Shown one piece after another: positions 1-5,354 of a stretch of DNA of 6,898 nucleotides. The position numbers and the translations under genes were made by a program. Numbering within the stretch: position 1 is the first letter of the stretch; every line of letters starts with the position of its first letter. Location: contig SCUC01000224.1 of the NCBI GenBank assembly GCA_004322375.1, forward strand, positions 1 to 6,898. Direction: 5' to 3'. The notes under the pieces are model-generated. The model was not told where the DNA came from, made no database searches, and saw nothing but the letters and a program-made list of their open reading frames with translations. This stretch comes from Bacteroidota bacterium (GTDB lineage: Bacteria > Bacteroidota > Ignavibacteria > UBA10030 > SZUA-254).

Positions 1-1
1 G

Positions 2-460
2 TTAACCGTTGATAGTCTCGGCGCAAGCAAGCTGTATGTTATAACGGGCTGGGTTTCATTCGAGCATGGCGGCATCGAGTCTATTGTGCCGCAAGGGGCA
101 GAGTGCATCACAAAGCCGGGAATCGGTCCCGGCACACCATTCAGGAATCAATGCTCATCCGCGTTTGAATCGGCTCTTTACCGTTTCGATTTTGAGCGCG
201 GCGGATCGGCTGCTCTCGATTCAATTCTCCCAGAAGCTGTGCCTCCCGATGCAATCTCCCTATGGCACCTGCTCTATAAAACAACAGGGCAGGAGAAAGA
301 AAAAGTATATGATAAGCTGGCATTCTTAGTTCCCCCGCCCTTAGGCGTGACACGGGAAGGAGTGATACAAGGCGACAAGAATATGCTCAAACTCTGGAAA
401 AATCATCTTAATCTCAACCCCTATGCGATTGTGCCTGAGCCGGTGGATGCGGTACCGTAG
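2..460 (+). CDS. FecR-domain protein, C-terminal part (5' end outside window)
   Basis: The frame is open from the left edge and ends at TAG 458-460, giving 152 visible residues; the start lies upstream of the window. Visible residues 13-47 (VITGWVSFEHGG ... PGIGPGTPF) resemble the last beta-strands of a FecR domain, the periplasmic sensing/ligand domain of sigma-regulator-type proteins. A helical tail follows with an LWHLL motif (87-91) and the string LVPPPLGVTREGV (109-121); I recall this combination from FecR-family or anti-sigma-like proteins of environmental bacteria. No membrane segment is visible, so any anchor or anti-sigma domain would be in the missing N-terminal part. The role as a regulator of envelope gene expression is inferred from the family. 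A GTG at 86 is in frame but would cut the domain, so it is not a likely start. Confidence 0.72.
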   Translation, partial: LTVDSLGASKLYVITGWVSFEHGGIESIVPQGAECITKPGIGPGTPFRNQCSSAFESALYRFDFERGGSAALDSILPEAVPPDAISLWHLLYKTTGQEKEKVYDKLAFLVPPPLGVTREGVIQGDKNMLKLWKNHLNLNPYAIVPEPVDAVP

Positions 461-567
461 GCGGAGACTGCCTTCTCTTTACGTCTCCTGCTATCCCTCC
501 GCACCCGCCCTCTACCTTTACTCAAAATTCTTAATAATTCCAACCCTTCCTCTCCACGCGGCGTCTA

Positions 568-606
568 ACCTGTAAAGCAAATATTATCATCAATAATTTT
601 ACAGGT
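568..606 (+). promoter_or_regulatory. Inverted repeat overlapping the yceI-like ribosome binding site
   Basis: ACCTGTAAA (568-576) and TTTACAGGT (598-606) form a perfect 9-bp inverted repeat. Inside it, ATTAT (583-587) and ATAAT (593-597) can add 5 bp around a 5-nt loop, leaving a 6-nt bulge on the left side. The right arm contains most of the AGGTG (603-607) that sits 6 nt before ATG 614, so a folded leader RNA would hide the ribosome binding site. It could equally be a DNA operator with half-sites about three helical turns apart. Both readings are inference; only the symmetry is observed. Confidence 0.45.
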
Positions 607-613
607 GTTCATC

Positions 614-1195
614 ATGCAATATAAAACCGTTATTCTGTTCTTTGTCGTCTCGTCATTCATTCTGCTCAACGCAGCTGATGCGAAACCAAAAAAATTTAAG
701 GTGAGAAAAGAAGATTCTCAGGTAGAGTTCTCCATCACCAAGTGGGCGATTTTCAAGGAGGAGGGACGTTTCAAGGATTTTGAAGGAAGCATTATCTATG
801 ACCCGCAAAATCCGGCCGGAACTATCGTTGACTTCATCGTCTATGCCGGCAGCGTTGATAGCCGAAATGAGGGTCGCGATAACGTCATAAAATCCAACGA
901 GTTCTTTTACACCGCCAAGTATCCCACATTAACGTTTAAGAGCATGCAGGTGCAGCCTAAAGGAAAAGATTCTCTCCTCGTTCATGGCGTTCTGACGATG
1001 CGGGGAGTCGCGAAGAATGTCGCTATACCGGTTAAGGTTGCAGGATTACACTACATGTCTGAAATCGGAACAATGGTGGGATTTGAAACGTCGTTCACCG
1101 TCAACAGGGAAGAGTATGGTATAGCGAAAAACTTTGACATCATCGGCAAAGAGGCAACCATTCATCTCCTCATTGGCGCATCATCAAAAGATTGA
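614..1195 (+). CDS. YceI-family secreted lipid/isoprenoid-binding protein
   Basis: The product is 193 aa, close to the usual length of YceI-like proteins. These are periplasmic lipocalin-fold barrels that bind amphiphilic chains such as polyisoprenoids; the ligand here is unknown. Residues 1-23 are a clear Sec signal peptide (MQYK, then a hydrophobic run VILFFVVSSFILL, then NAADA) with likely cleavage before K24. The mature part shows typical YceI strings: DSQVEFSITKWAIF early, the SVDSRNEGRDNVIKSNEFF segment with the usual 'D..L.S.dFFd' layout, YPTLTFKS, and the late HGVLTMRGVAKNVAIPV strand. ATG 614 is preferred because AGGTG lies 6 nt upstream; a GTG at 605 would add only three residues (MFI) and would destroy that spacing. 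The dioxygenase-like gene starts 12 bp after the stop, so the two are probably cotranscribed. Confidence 0.9.
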   Translation: MQYKTVILFFVVSSFILLNAADAKPKKFKVRKEDSQVEFSITKWAIFKEEGRFKDFEGSIIYDPQNPAGTIVDFIVYAGSVDSRNEGRDNVIKSNEFFYTAKYPTLTFKSMQVQPKGKDSLLVHGVLTMRGVAKNVAIPVKVAGLHYMSEIGTMVGFETSFTVNREEYGIAKNFDIIGKEATIHLLIGASSKD

Positions 1196-1202
1196 AAGGA
1201 GG
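1195..1202 (+). promoter_or_regulatory. Strong Shine-Dalgarno for the dioxygenase-like gene
   Basis: AAAGGAGG begins on the last base of the yceI-like stop codon and lies 5 nt before ATG 1208. It is by far the best ribosome binding site in the window; the LD-carboxypeptidase, rluE, DinB, transporter and methyltransferase genes show none I can recognise. It supports initiation at 1208 even though the first ~50 codons look like repeat DNA. Confidence 0.7.
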
Positions 1203-1207
1203 AGAGT

Positions 1208-1924
1208 ATGCCAGTAACCAGTATGACAGTAGTCAGTACGTCAGCGCACCATGAGACTAGAACTCCGACTTCTTCGCCATTAAATTTTGATGAAGCCTCA
1301 AGGACTTGTTTCTCATTCAAGAATAGACGTCGGAGTTCTTATTGTTCTTCATTAGTTTTGAACAGGCTTCAGATAAATAGAAAAAGCATTCCATTATACC
1401 TGGTTTGCATAACGTTGTTCGTTATTGCAACAGCGCTCGGTCAAACGCCGCCTGAAAAAAAAACGTTATCATGGAAGACTAGACTTGTCTCCGAAAGAGA
1501 GCCGGGAGAGCCGTTGATTGTTTCCGGAACAATATATCAATCGGACGGGAAAACGCCGATTCCCAATGCGCTCCTCTACGTGTATCATACCGATGCAACC
1601 GGGGTGTACGCGCCAAAAGGAAGCGCTCAGGACTCAATACGCATCAAGGGATGGATGAAAACAAACAGCGAAGGAAAATTCGAATTCAGGACAATCAAGC
1701 CTGTGTGCTACCCCAGGTCATCGGCTGTGGCGCATATCCATGCAAAGATATTCCTACCCAATGGCAGCGAACGCTGGGACGAATTTCTATTCGATGGCGA
1801 CACGAACCTGAGAAGCCATGTTTACGAAAAACATAAAGATGAAGGAATATTCTCGCCGATTATGAAAATCAATCACGGCGGCGATGGGGTGCTACGCTGT
1901 GTCAAGAATATCAGGATACGATGA
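1208..1924 (+). CDS. Intradiol dioxygenase-like protein with odd N-terminal extension
   Basis: From ATG 1208 the product is 238 aa. Residues 104-198 match the intradiol (catechol/protocatechuate 3,4-) ring-cleavage dioxygenase fold: SGTIYQSDGKTPIPNALLYVYHTD, then a GWMKTNSEGKFEFRTIKP strand pair. All four expected Fe(III) ligands can be placed: Y134 (GVY), Y169 (CYP), H176 and H178 (HIH). The arginine normally three residues before the first His (RPAHIH in protocatechuate dioxygenase) is alanine, so the substrate may be unusual. Residues 52-79 (basic NRLQINRKS, hydrophobic IPLYLVCITLFVIATALG) form a standard signal peptide, which should be N-terminal but lies 51 residues in. Codons 1-50 coincide with repeats (CAGTA units and an 11-bp inverted repeat). 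A TTG at 1358 would start the protein exactly at the signal peptide but lacks a ribosome binding site, whereas 1208 has an excellent one. The family call is firm; the start is open. Confidence 0.85.
   Translation: MPVTSMTVVSTSAHHETRTPTSSPLNFDEASRTCFSFKNRRRSSYCSSLVLNRLQINRKSIPLYLVCITLFVIATALGQTPPEKKTLSWKTRLVSEREPGEPLIVSGTIYQSDGKTPIPNALLYVYHTDATGVYAPKGSAQDSIRIKGWMKTNSEGKFEFRTIKPVCYPRSSAVAHIHAKIFLPNGSERWDEFLFDGDTNLRSHVYEKHKDEGIFSPIMKINHGGDGVLRCVKNIRIR
1212..1244 (+). repeat. CAGTA short tandem repeat, about 7.5-bp period
   Basis: CAGTA occurs at 1212, 1219, 1227 and 1234, followed by CAG at 1242, so the spacing alternates 7 and 8 bp. It can also be read as two 15-bp units (1212-1226 and 1227-1241) matching at 11 positions. 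It lies directly after the ATG at 1208 and would be translated in the dioxygenase N-terminal extension. Confidence 0.6.
1259..1339. repeat. Inverted repeat of the GTCGGAGTT motif (copy 1)
   Basis: AGAACTCCGAC (1259-1269) and GTCGGAGTTCT (1329-1339) are perfect 11-bp complements separated by 59 nt. The core is shared with motifs at 2997-3066 and 5155-5165, which lie in intergenic spacers, so this appears to be a dispersed genomic repeat. Here it falls inside the 5' end of the dioxygenase reading frame and adds no stop codon in that frame. Confidence 0.65.
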
Positions 1925-1967
1925 TTGAATGAGCAGTCCTTAGTGCTAACACTCCCAATGACAACGC

Positions 1968-2903
1968 TCACTCTACCGCGTTTTCCAGGAACTTCAATTT
2001 CTTTCGCTGCGTATCGAGACGCGCGGTTATGCCAAATGGAACTGTCATAACATCATCCGTATGCCCGTAATGAAAATGTCCTGCAACGGGAAACTCGTAG
2101 CCGTTAAACGAGTCCTCAAAAACCTGCTGGAGAGTCAACGACGGTTTGCCGGATTCCGGATCGCATCCTGTGAATAATCCGAGAGCTATTCCTGAAACGT
2201 TCTTCAGCACACCGGCAAGCTTCAGCTGGTTGAGCATTCTGTTCACGCGATACGGGCGCTCCTCGATCTCTTCAAGCATGAGCAATGAACGCTTGATACG
2301 TGGAAAATAGTTCGTACCCACAAGCGAAGCGACAAGCGATAAATTCCCTCCATAGAGAACTCCGTCGCCTGTTCCGGCGCGAATGATTCTCCTGTTGTGA
2401 TGTTCCAGATCAAGGGCAGGAGGCGTTCTTCTCGATGTAACGCATTGCCAGAACGCTTCCTCCGCTCTCCCCGTTAAGCAGCCAGCCATTTCTACGGCAA
2501 CCATCGGTCCCGAAAACGTCGCCATTCCCGCTTTCGTGAGCAGCGAAAGTTGAAGCGCTGTAATATCGCTGTAGCCGACAAGTATTTTAGGATTTTTCCG
2601 AATCATCTTGTAATCCAACAGAGGAAGAATACGTGTACAGCCGTAGCCTCCCCGTACTGTAAAAATCGCCTTCACGTTCTTGTTGGAAAACAGGGTATGG
2701 AGATCGGATGCCCGCTCGCGATCAGAGCCCGCAAGATATCCTGCGCGCTTGTACAACGAAGCGCCCAGTTCTACCCGGAAACCAAGCTGCTCGAGGTATC
2801 GAATCCCTCTGGTAAGATGCTCGGTAGAAGCGGGCGGGCTGGCAGGCGCGGCAATGCCGATAACATCGCCGTGGCGCAACGCTTTAGGCTTAATGATGTT
2901 CAT
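1968..2903 (-). CDS. LD-carboxypeptidase, peptidase family S66 (LdcA/MccF-like)
   Basis: The product is 311 aa, normal length for S66 enzymes. These serine carboxypeptidases cut the L,D-bond releasing terminal D-Ala from murein tetrapeptides during cell-wall recycling in the cytoplasm; some relatives (MccF) cleave microcin C-type compounds. The start KPKALRHGDVIGIAAPASP is the typical N-terminal strand. Residues 82-90 (TVRGGYGCT) precede the nucleophile Ser112 in GYSDITAL. The remaining catalytic pair is assigned by family pattern to Glu211 in MLEEIEERPYRVNRML and His281 in GHFHYGHTDDVMTVPFG. There is no signal peptide, consistent with a cytoplasmic enzyme. ATG 2903 is chosen because it begins just before the conserved strand, although no Shine-Dalgarno is visible. 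It converges on the dioxygenase gene with a 43-bp gap that holds no clear terminator. LdcA-type activity is more likely than immunity, since no microcin genes are nearby. Confidence 0.93.
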   Translation of the reverse strand: MNIIKPKALRHGDVIGIAAPASPPASTEHLTRGIRYLEQLGFRVELGASLYKRAGYLAGSDRERASDLHTLFSNKNVKAIFTVRGGYGCTRILPLLDYKMIRKNPKILVGYSDITALQLSLLTKAGMATFSGPMVAVEMAGCLTGRAEEAFWQCVTSRRTPPALDLEHHNRRIIRAGTGDGVLYGGNLSLVASLVGTNYFPRIKRSLLMLEEIEERPYRVNRMLNQLKLAGVLKNVSGIALGLFTGCDPESGKPSLTLQQVFEDSFNGYEFPVAGHFHYGHTDDVMTVPFGITARLDTQRKKLKFLENAVE

Positions 2904-2996
2904 ACAAGGAAAGTAAGATAAGAAGTTGTTAGGCGATATGCAATTGGCGGTTTGGAAACGGCGGTTCCTCTCCGTACCTTTGAAACGATAGAAAAA

Positions 2997-3066
2997 AAAC
3001 CGACTCCTGAATGCCGCTACTTCGTGTTACCACCAAAGCTCACCTTTCAGCGTCCGGAGTCGGTTT
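2997..3066. repeat. Inverted repeat of the CCGACTCC motif (copy 2)
   Basis: AAACCGACTCC (2997-3007) and GGAGTCGGTTT (3056-3066) are perfect 11-bp complements with a 48-nt loop. The site lies in the 259-bp spacer between two divergently transcribed genes (LD-carboxypeptidase and rluE). The left arm follows a run of A, but no T-run follows the right arm, so it is not a standard terminator for either flanking gene. Its core overlaps the motif of the other two copies (GAGTCGG shared with 5155-5161). Apart from this repeat and the promoter-like site at 3115-3144, I see nothing in the spacer. Confidence 0.65.
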
Positions 3067-3114
3067 CATCATCCACTATATGTCATTATGCGGGAGCGCG
3101 GATGCGGCGGCTTG

Positions 3115-3144
3115 TTGCGAGTATTCCGCGGCTCTATTTATAAT
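3115..3144 (+). promoter_or_regulatory. Candidate sigma-70-type promoter for rluE
   Basis: TTGCGA (3115-3120) and a consensus TATAAT (3139-3144) are separated by 18 bp. Transcription would begin near 3151, leaving only about a dozen A-rich leader bases before ATG 3163 and no Shine-Dalgarno. The -10 box is perfect and the -35 box matches four of six positions. In an AT-rich spacer a chance match is possible, and some lineages in the Bacteroidota area use a different -10 consensus. Confidence 0.4.
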
Positions 3145-3162
3145 TAAAAAAATCACACGACA

Positions 3163-3864
3163 ATGCCTGTGTTAAACATCACAAAAAAAAGAGGGTTGAA
3201 AAAATATTCAACTCCAGAGAAAAAGGGAACATGGAAAAAAAGTACTCTTCACAATATCCTTTTGTACAAACCATTCGATGTTCTCTGTCAGTTCACTGAC
3301 ACGACCGGGCGAATAACGCTTTCCGCGTTTGGACCCTTTCCAACCGATGTGTATCCTGCGGGGAGATTGGATGCCGACAGCGAGGGATTAGTATTATTGA
3401 CAAACGATGGAACGCTCAAGCATCTTCTTCTGGAGCCGACATATCGTCACCCGCGAACCTATCTCGTTCAGGTTGAACGAATTCCCTCCGAAGCCGCGCT
3501 GAACCGGCTCCGCGACGGCGTCGAGATTGAACATCAAAAAACACTCCCTGTCGAAATTGAATTGCTTACTCACGAACCGGAACTGCCCGAACGTTCCGTT
3601 CCGATACGTTTCAGGAAAAATGTTCCTACCGCGTGGCTGAAAATGACGTTGCGGGAAGGAAGAAACAGGCAGGTAAGAAAAATGACCGCAGCAGCCGGTC
3701 ATCCGACGTTGCGCTTGGTGAGAATAGCTATCGCCAACCTAACGCTTGATGGATTGGAACCGGGAGAGCACAGAACGATTACCAATGAAGAGCTTAGGGA
3801 ATTGAAGAAGATTCTCGGTCTGGAAAATACGTCCCGAAAAAATCCACCGCGCCGCCCTTTCTGA
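3163..3864 (+). CDS. rluE: 23S rRNA pseudouridine synthase, RluE-type (RsuA/RluB/E/F family)
   Basis: The product is 233 aa. It should isomerise one uridine in the peptidyl-transferase region of 23S rRNA (U2457 in E. coli for RluE). After a basic N-terminal tail (residues 1-27, rich in K/R), the catalytic domain begins with LHNILLYKPFDVLCQFTD (29-46). The catalytic Asp is D70 in PAGRLDADSEGLVLLTNDG, the family's signature motif. RTYLVQVERIPSEAALNRLRDGV (98-120), PTAWLKMTLREGRNRQVRKM (155-174) and HPTLRLVRIAIANLTLDGLEPGEHR (180-204) follow in the usual order. There is no N-terminal S4 domain, which fits RluE rather than RsuA, RluB or RluF. No Shine-Dalgarno is visible before the ATG. The last 23 codons overlap the 3' end of the convergent DinB-like gene. 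RluE is the best fit, but the exact target uridine is inferred from E. coli. Confidence 0.9.
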   Translation: MPVLNITKKRGLKKYSTPEKKGTWKKSTLHNILLYKPFDVLCQFTDTTGRITLSAFGPFPTDVYPAGRLDADSEGLVLLTNDGTLKHLLLEPTYRHPRTYLVQVERIPSEAALNRLRDGVEIEHQKTLPVEIELLTHEPELPERSVPIRFRKNVPTAWLKMTLREGRNRQVRKMTAAAGHPTLRLVRIAIANLTLDGLEPGEHRTITNEELRELKKILGLENTSRKNPPRRPF

Positions 3865-4321
3865 GCTTGGTAATATACGTAATCTGTGCAGTGTGCTGCG
3901 CGAAATGCTCAACAACGTGAGAGATTGCATCCAGATATGTCAAATGATACAATTGAATATGTTTCATTTCAAGAAGCTTTGCGCTGTCAAACTTCTTCAA
4001 TGCCTCATCTGCTGAATGCAATGTTTCTTTCATTTTGTTCAACAACTCATTTTTCGGAATTGGACCGCGCTCGTCAAACTCAGTTTGACGGTTACGCGCA
4101 TCTTGCTCGCCGCCGATGCCATGCACAAGCCATTGACGAACATTGCCGCACAAATGCAGCATTAAATTACCGATGCTGTTGCTATCTTCGTTGGGTCTCC
4201 ACCAAACATCTTCTTCCGAGAGCTGATTCAGGCATTGTCGGATGCGGGGGAAGTATTCTTGGAGTAATCGCCTGCGGGAATATGTGATATATTCGGAGCC
4301 TATATCCGGGGAGGTACTCAT
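3794..4321 (-). CDS. DinB-superfamily protein (DUF1572-like)
   Basis: The product is 175 aa and fits the four-helix DinB fold, whose members include metal-dependent thiol transferases and many proteins of unknown job. The opening YSRRRLLQEYFPRIRQCLNQLSEEDVWWRPNEDSNSIGNLMLHLCGNVRQW is characteristic of the DUF1572 branch. The metal-binding triad can be placed as H56 in LMLHLCGN plus H139 and H143 in the HFAQH (HxxxH) motif of the last helix. There is no signal peptide or membrane segment. It begins 9 bp after the stop of the upstream transporter gene on the same strand and has no Shine-Dalgarno of its own, so translational coupling is likely. Its final 24 residues are encoded within the rluE overlap and extend past the core fold. 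The substrate cannot be deduced; a bacillithiol- or other thiol-linked role would be a guess. Confidence 0.85.
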   Translation of the reverse strand: MSTSPDIGSEYITYSRRRLLQEYFPRIRQCLNQLSEEDVWWRPNEDSNSIGNLMLHLCGNVRQWLVHGIGGEQDARNRQTEFDERGPIPKNELLNKMKETLHSADEALKKFDSAKLLEMKHIQLYHLTYLDAISHVVEHFAQHTAQITYITKLRKGGAVDFFGTYFPDRESSSIP

Positions 4322-4330
4322 GACTAACGC

Positions 4331-5062
4331 TTACAAAAACAACCCGTCAACAAACCCGATTTGCCAGACAAGAAAAATTCCAAAGACAACGCTAATCACG
4401 CCCGCCGTTAGCTGAATGGCTTTATTCAATCGTGTAAAATTTGCCGTGAGGGAAAACGGCAGTCCGATGAGCGCGCTCATCAAAAACATTCCGCCCACCG
4501 AGCCGAGACCGAAAATACCGATATACAGCAAGGCAATCGCACGCGAAGAAATTGTCGTAAGAACGAGCAGCATTAACGCCGCGCTGCCGGCAACGCCGTG
4601 CACCATACCGACAAAGAACGGTTTTTTGCCTACCGTTACTTCATGATCATGCCTGTGTTCTTGTGCAGTGTTCAGTTCATGGATGTGGGGATGAACGTGG
4701 ACGTGATGATTATGCTCGTGAACGTGCAGGTGAAGCACCGCCCCCTTTTTTATTTTCCACAGCACGCTTGCACCGAGCGCAATCAACATCAAGGCAACGC
4801 AAAGCTCCATTGCAAGCGCGAGCCGCTCCGGTATTTGAACATTGAGCGCGATAACAATTAACCCAACGATGAGTAACGAGATGGTGTGTCCTGCTCCCCA
4901 CAATGCCCCGACAAGAGAGGAACTCCAAAAACCTTTTTTTTCACTGACGATGGTAGAAACGGCAATGAGGTGGTCGGCATCCAGGGCGTGCTTTAAGCCC
5001 AGAATGAACCCAAGGCTGAGAACAGAGAACGCGTTCGTGTCAAATGGCATAACTATATTCAT
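4331..5062 (-). CDS. NiCoT/UreH-like nickel or cobalt transporter with His-rich loop
   Basis: The product is 243 aa with six predicted membrane helices (about 13-35, 47-73, 82-103, 149-170, 174-200, 215-236). The first helix carries HALDADH (25-31), matching the HX4DH signature of NiCoT-type Ni2+/Co2+ permeases. AGHT (57-60) and GMVHGVAGSAAL (152-163) are further conserved elements of the UreH/HupE-like branch. The loop between helices 3 and 4 (residues 111-140) contains 13 histidines, often alternating with V, P or E, a likely metal-binding buffer. Inner-membrane location is clear; transport direction and metal are inferred, and no urease or hydrogenase genes are in view to settle it. ATG 5062 and ATG 5050 are both possible starts and neither has a clear ribosome binding site. 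The gene is the first of a likely two-gene unit with the DinB-like gene. Confidence 0.88.
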   Translation of the reverse strand: MNIVMPFDTNAFSVLSLGFILGLKHALDADHLIAVSTIVSEKKGFWSSSLVGALWGAGHTISLLIVGLIVIALNVQIPERLALAMELCVALMLIALGASVLWKIKKGAVLHLHVHEHNHHVHVHPHIHELNTAQEHRHDHEVTVGKKPFFVGMVHGVAGSAALMLLVLTTISSRAIALLYIGIFGLGSVGGMFLMSALIGLPFSLTANFTRLNKAIQLTAGVISVVFGIFLVWQIGFVDGLFL

Positions 5063-5128
5063 TTCTAGTTGAATGATAAAATATACTTAACGGGTTTCAT
5101 GTTTCCTAAAATAATTGCTACAGGCTTC

Positions 5129-5165
5129 TCCGCCAGAGGCGGATGCGCTCGACAGAGTCGGAGTT
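5129..5165. repeat. Two AGA-loop hairpins plus GTCGGAGTT motif (copy 3)
   Basis: TCCGCC-AGA-GGCGGA (5129-5143) is a perfect 6-bp stem with a 3-nt loop. CGAC-AGA-GTCG (5150-5160) repeats the design with a 4-bp stem and the same loop. The second runs into AGTCGGAGTT (5156-5165), whose complement AACTCCGACT is identical to 1261-1270; GAGTCGG (5155-5161) also occurs in the 2997-3066 repeat. No partner arm for the motif was seen nearby, so this copy may be a half element. Confidence 0.55.
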
Positions 5166-5233
5166 TTCGACCTTTGGCGCAAGGTTTCAATCTTCATGTC
5201 TCTCGTCCTAAAAAGCTATTCTACGCTTTTGCG

Positions 5234-5253
5234 TGAAACCTGAAACTTGAAAC
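5234..5253 (+). repeat. TGAAACY heptamer array, left copy of an exact 20-bp repeat
   Basis: Three consecutive heptamer-like units TGAAACC, TGAAACT and TGAAAC make a 20-bp block. An identical 20-bp block in the same orientation lies at 6243-6262, so the RNA methyltransferase gene is bracketed by the pair. AGGTTTCA at 5182-5189 is complementary to the first eight bases, giving a possible weak stem. Confidence 0.7.
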
Positions 5254-5262
5254 GATTATTAA

Positions 5263-5280
5263 GCACAACGTACATTGTGC
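5263..5280. promoter_or_regulatory. 18-bp quasi-palindrome, possible operator
   Basis: GCACAACGT and ACATTGTGC are complementary at eight of nine positions with no spacer; the only mismatch is at 5269/5274. It lies upstream of the methyltransferase gene in the divergent spacer, where a regulator site would be plausible. The same bases also form part of short ACATTGTG/CATTGTTA tandem repetition, so it may instead be repeat DNA. Confidence 0.35.
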
Positions 5281-5354
5281 ATTGTTAGCTGTAGAGAATG
5301 CTGTACCCTGTTCAACTATTGATATTCTCCAATTTATCTCTTACTTTACCATCT

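Larger units (their letters stand above)
5063..5354. other. Divergent intergenic spacer rich in short repeats
   Basis: This 292-bp spacer separates the minus-strand transporter from the plus-strand methyltransferase, so it must hold both promoters; I could not pick either with confidence. It contains two small hairpins with AGA loops (5129-5160), a copy of the GTCGGAGTT motif (5155-5165), a single GGTTTCA unit (5183-5189) facing a TGAAACY heptamer array (5234-5253), and an 18-bp quasi-palindrome (5263-5280) followed by a CATTGTG/CATTGTT pair (5273-5286). No convincing small gene or structured RNA family was recognised. Confidence 0.6.

Noticed and set aside
141..353. 70-codon minus-strand open frame
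   Set aside because: Lies opposite the FecR-domain coding frame and has no supporting motif.
1941..1954. Small AGTG-CTAA-CACT hairpin between the convergent dioxygenase and carboxypeptidase genes, as a terminator
   Set aside because: A 4-bp stem with no T-run on either strand is too weak to call.
2550..2921. 123-codon plus-strand open frame
   Set aside because: Complement of the LD-carboxypeptidase, which has a complete set of family motifs.
2997..3066. Integron attC or transposon terminal repeat
   Set aside because: No GTTRRRY-type core, no target duplication and no recombinase or transposase in the window.
2952..3143. 63-codon plus-strand open frame in the spacer before rluE
   Set aside because: It spans both arms of the inverted repeat at 2997-3066, has no ribosome binding site and no recognisable protein character.
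3886..4287. 133-codon plus-strand open frame
   Set aside because: Complement of the DinB-like gene; Cys- and Arg-rich translation with no family resemblance.
5063..5110. Minus-strand promoter for the transporter (TATATT at 5085-5080)
   Set aside because: The -10 is acceptable, but no credible -35 element lies at proper spacing in this AT-rich stretch.
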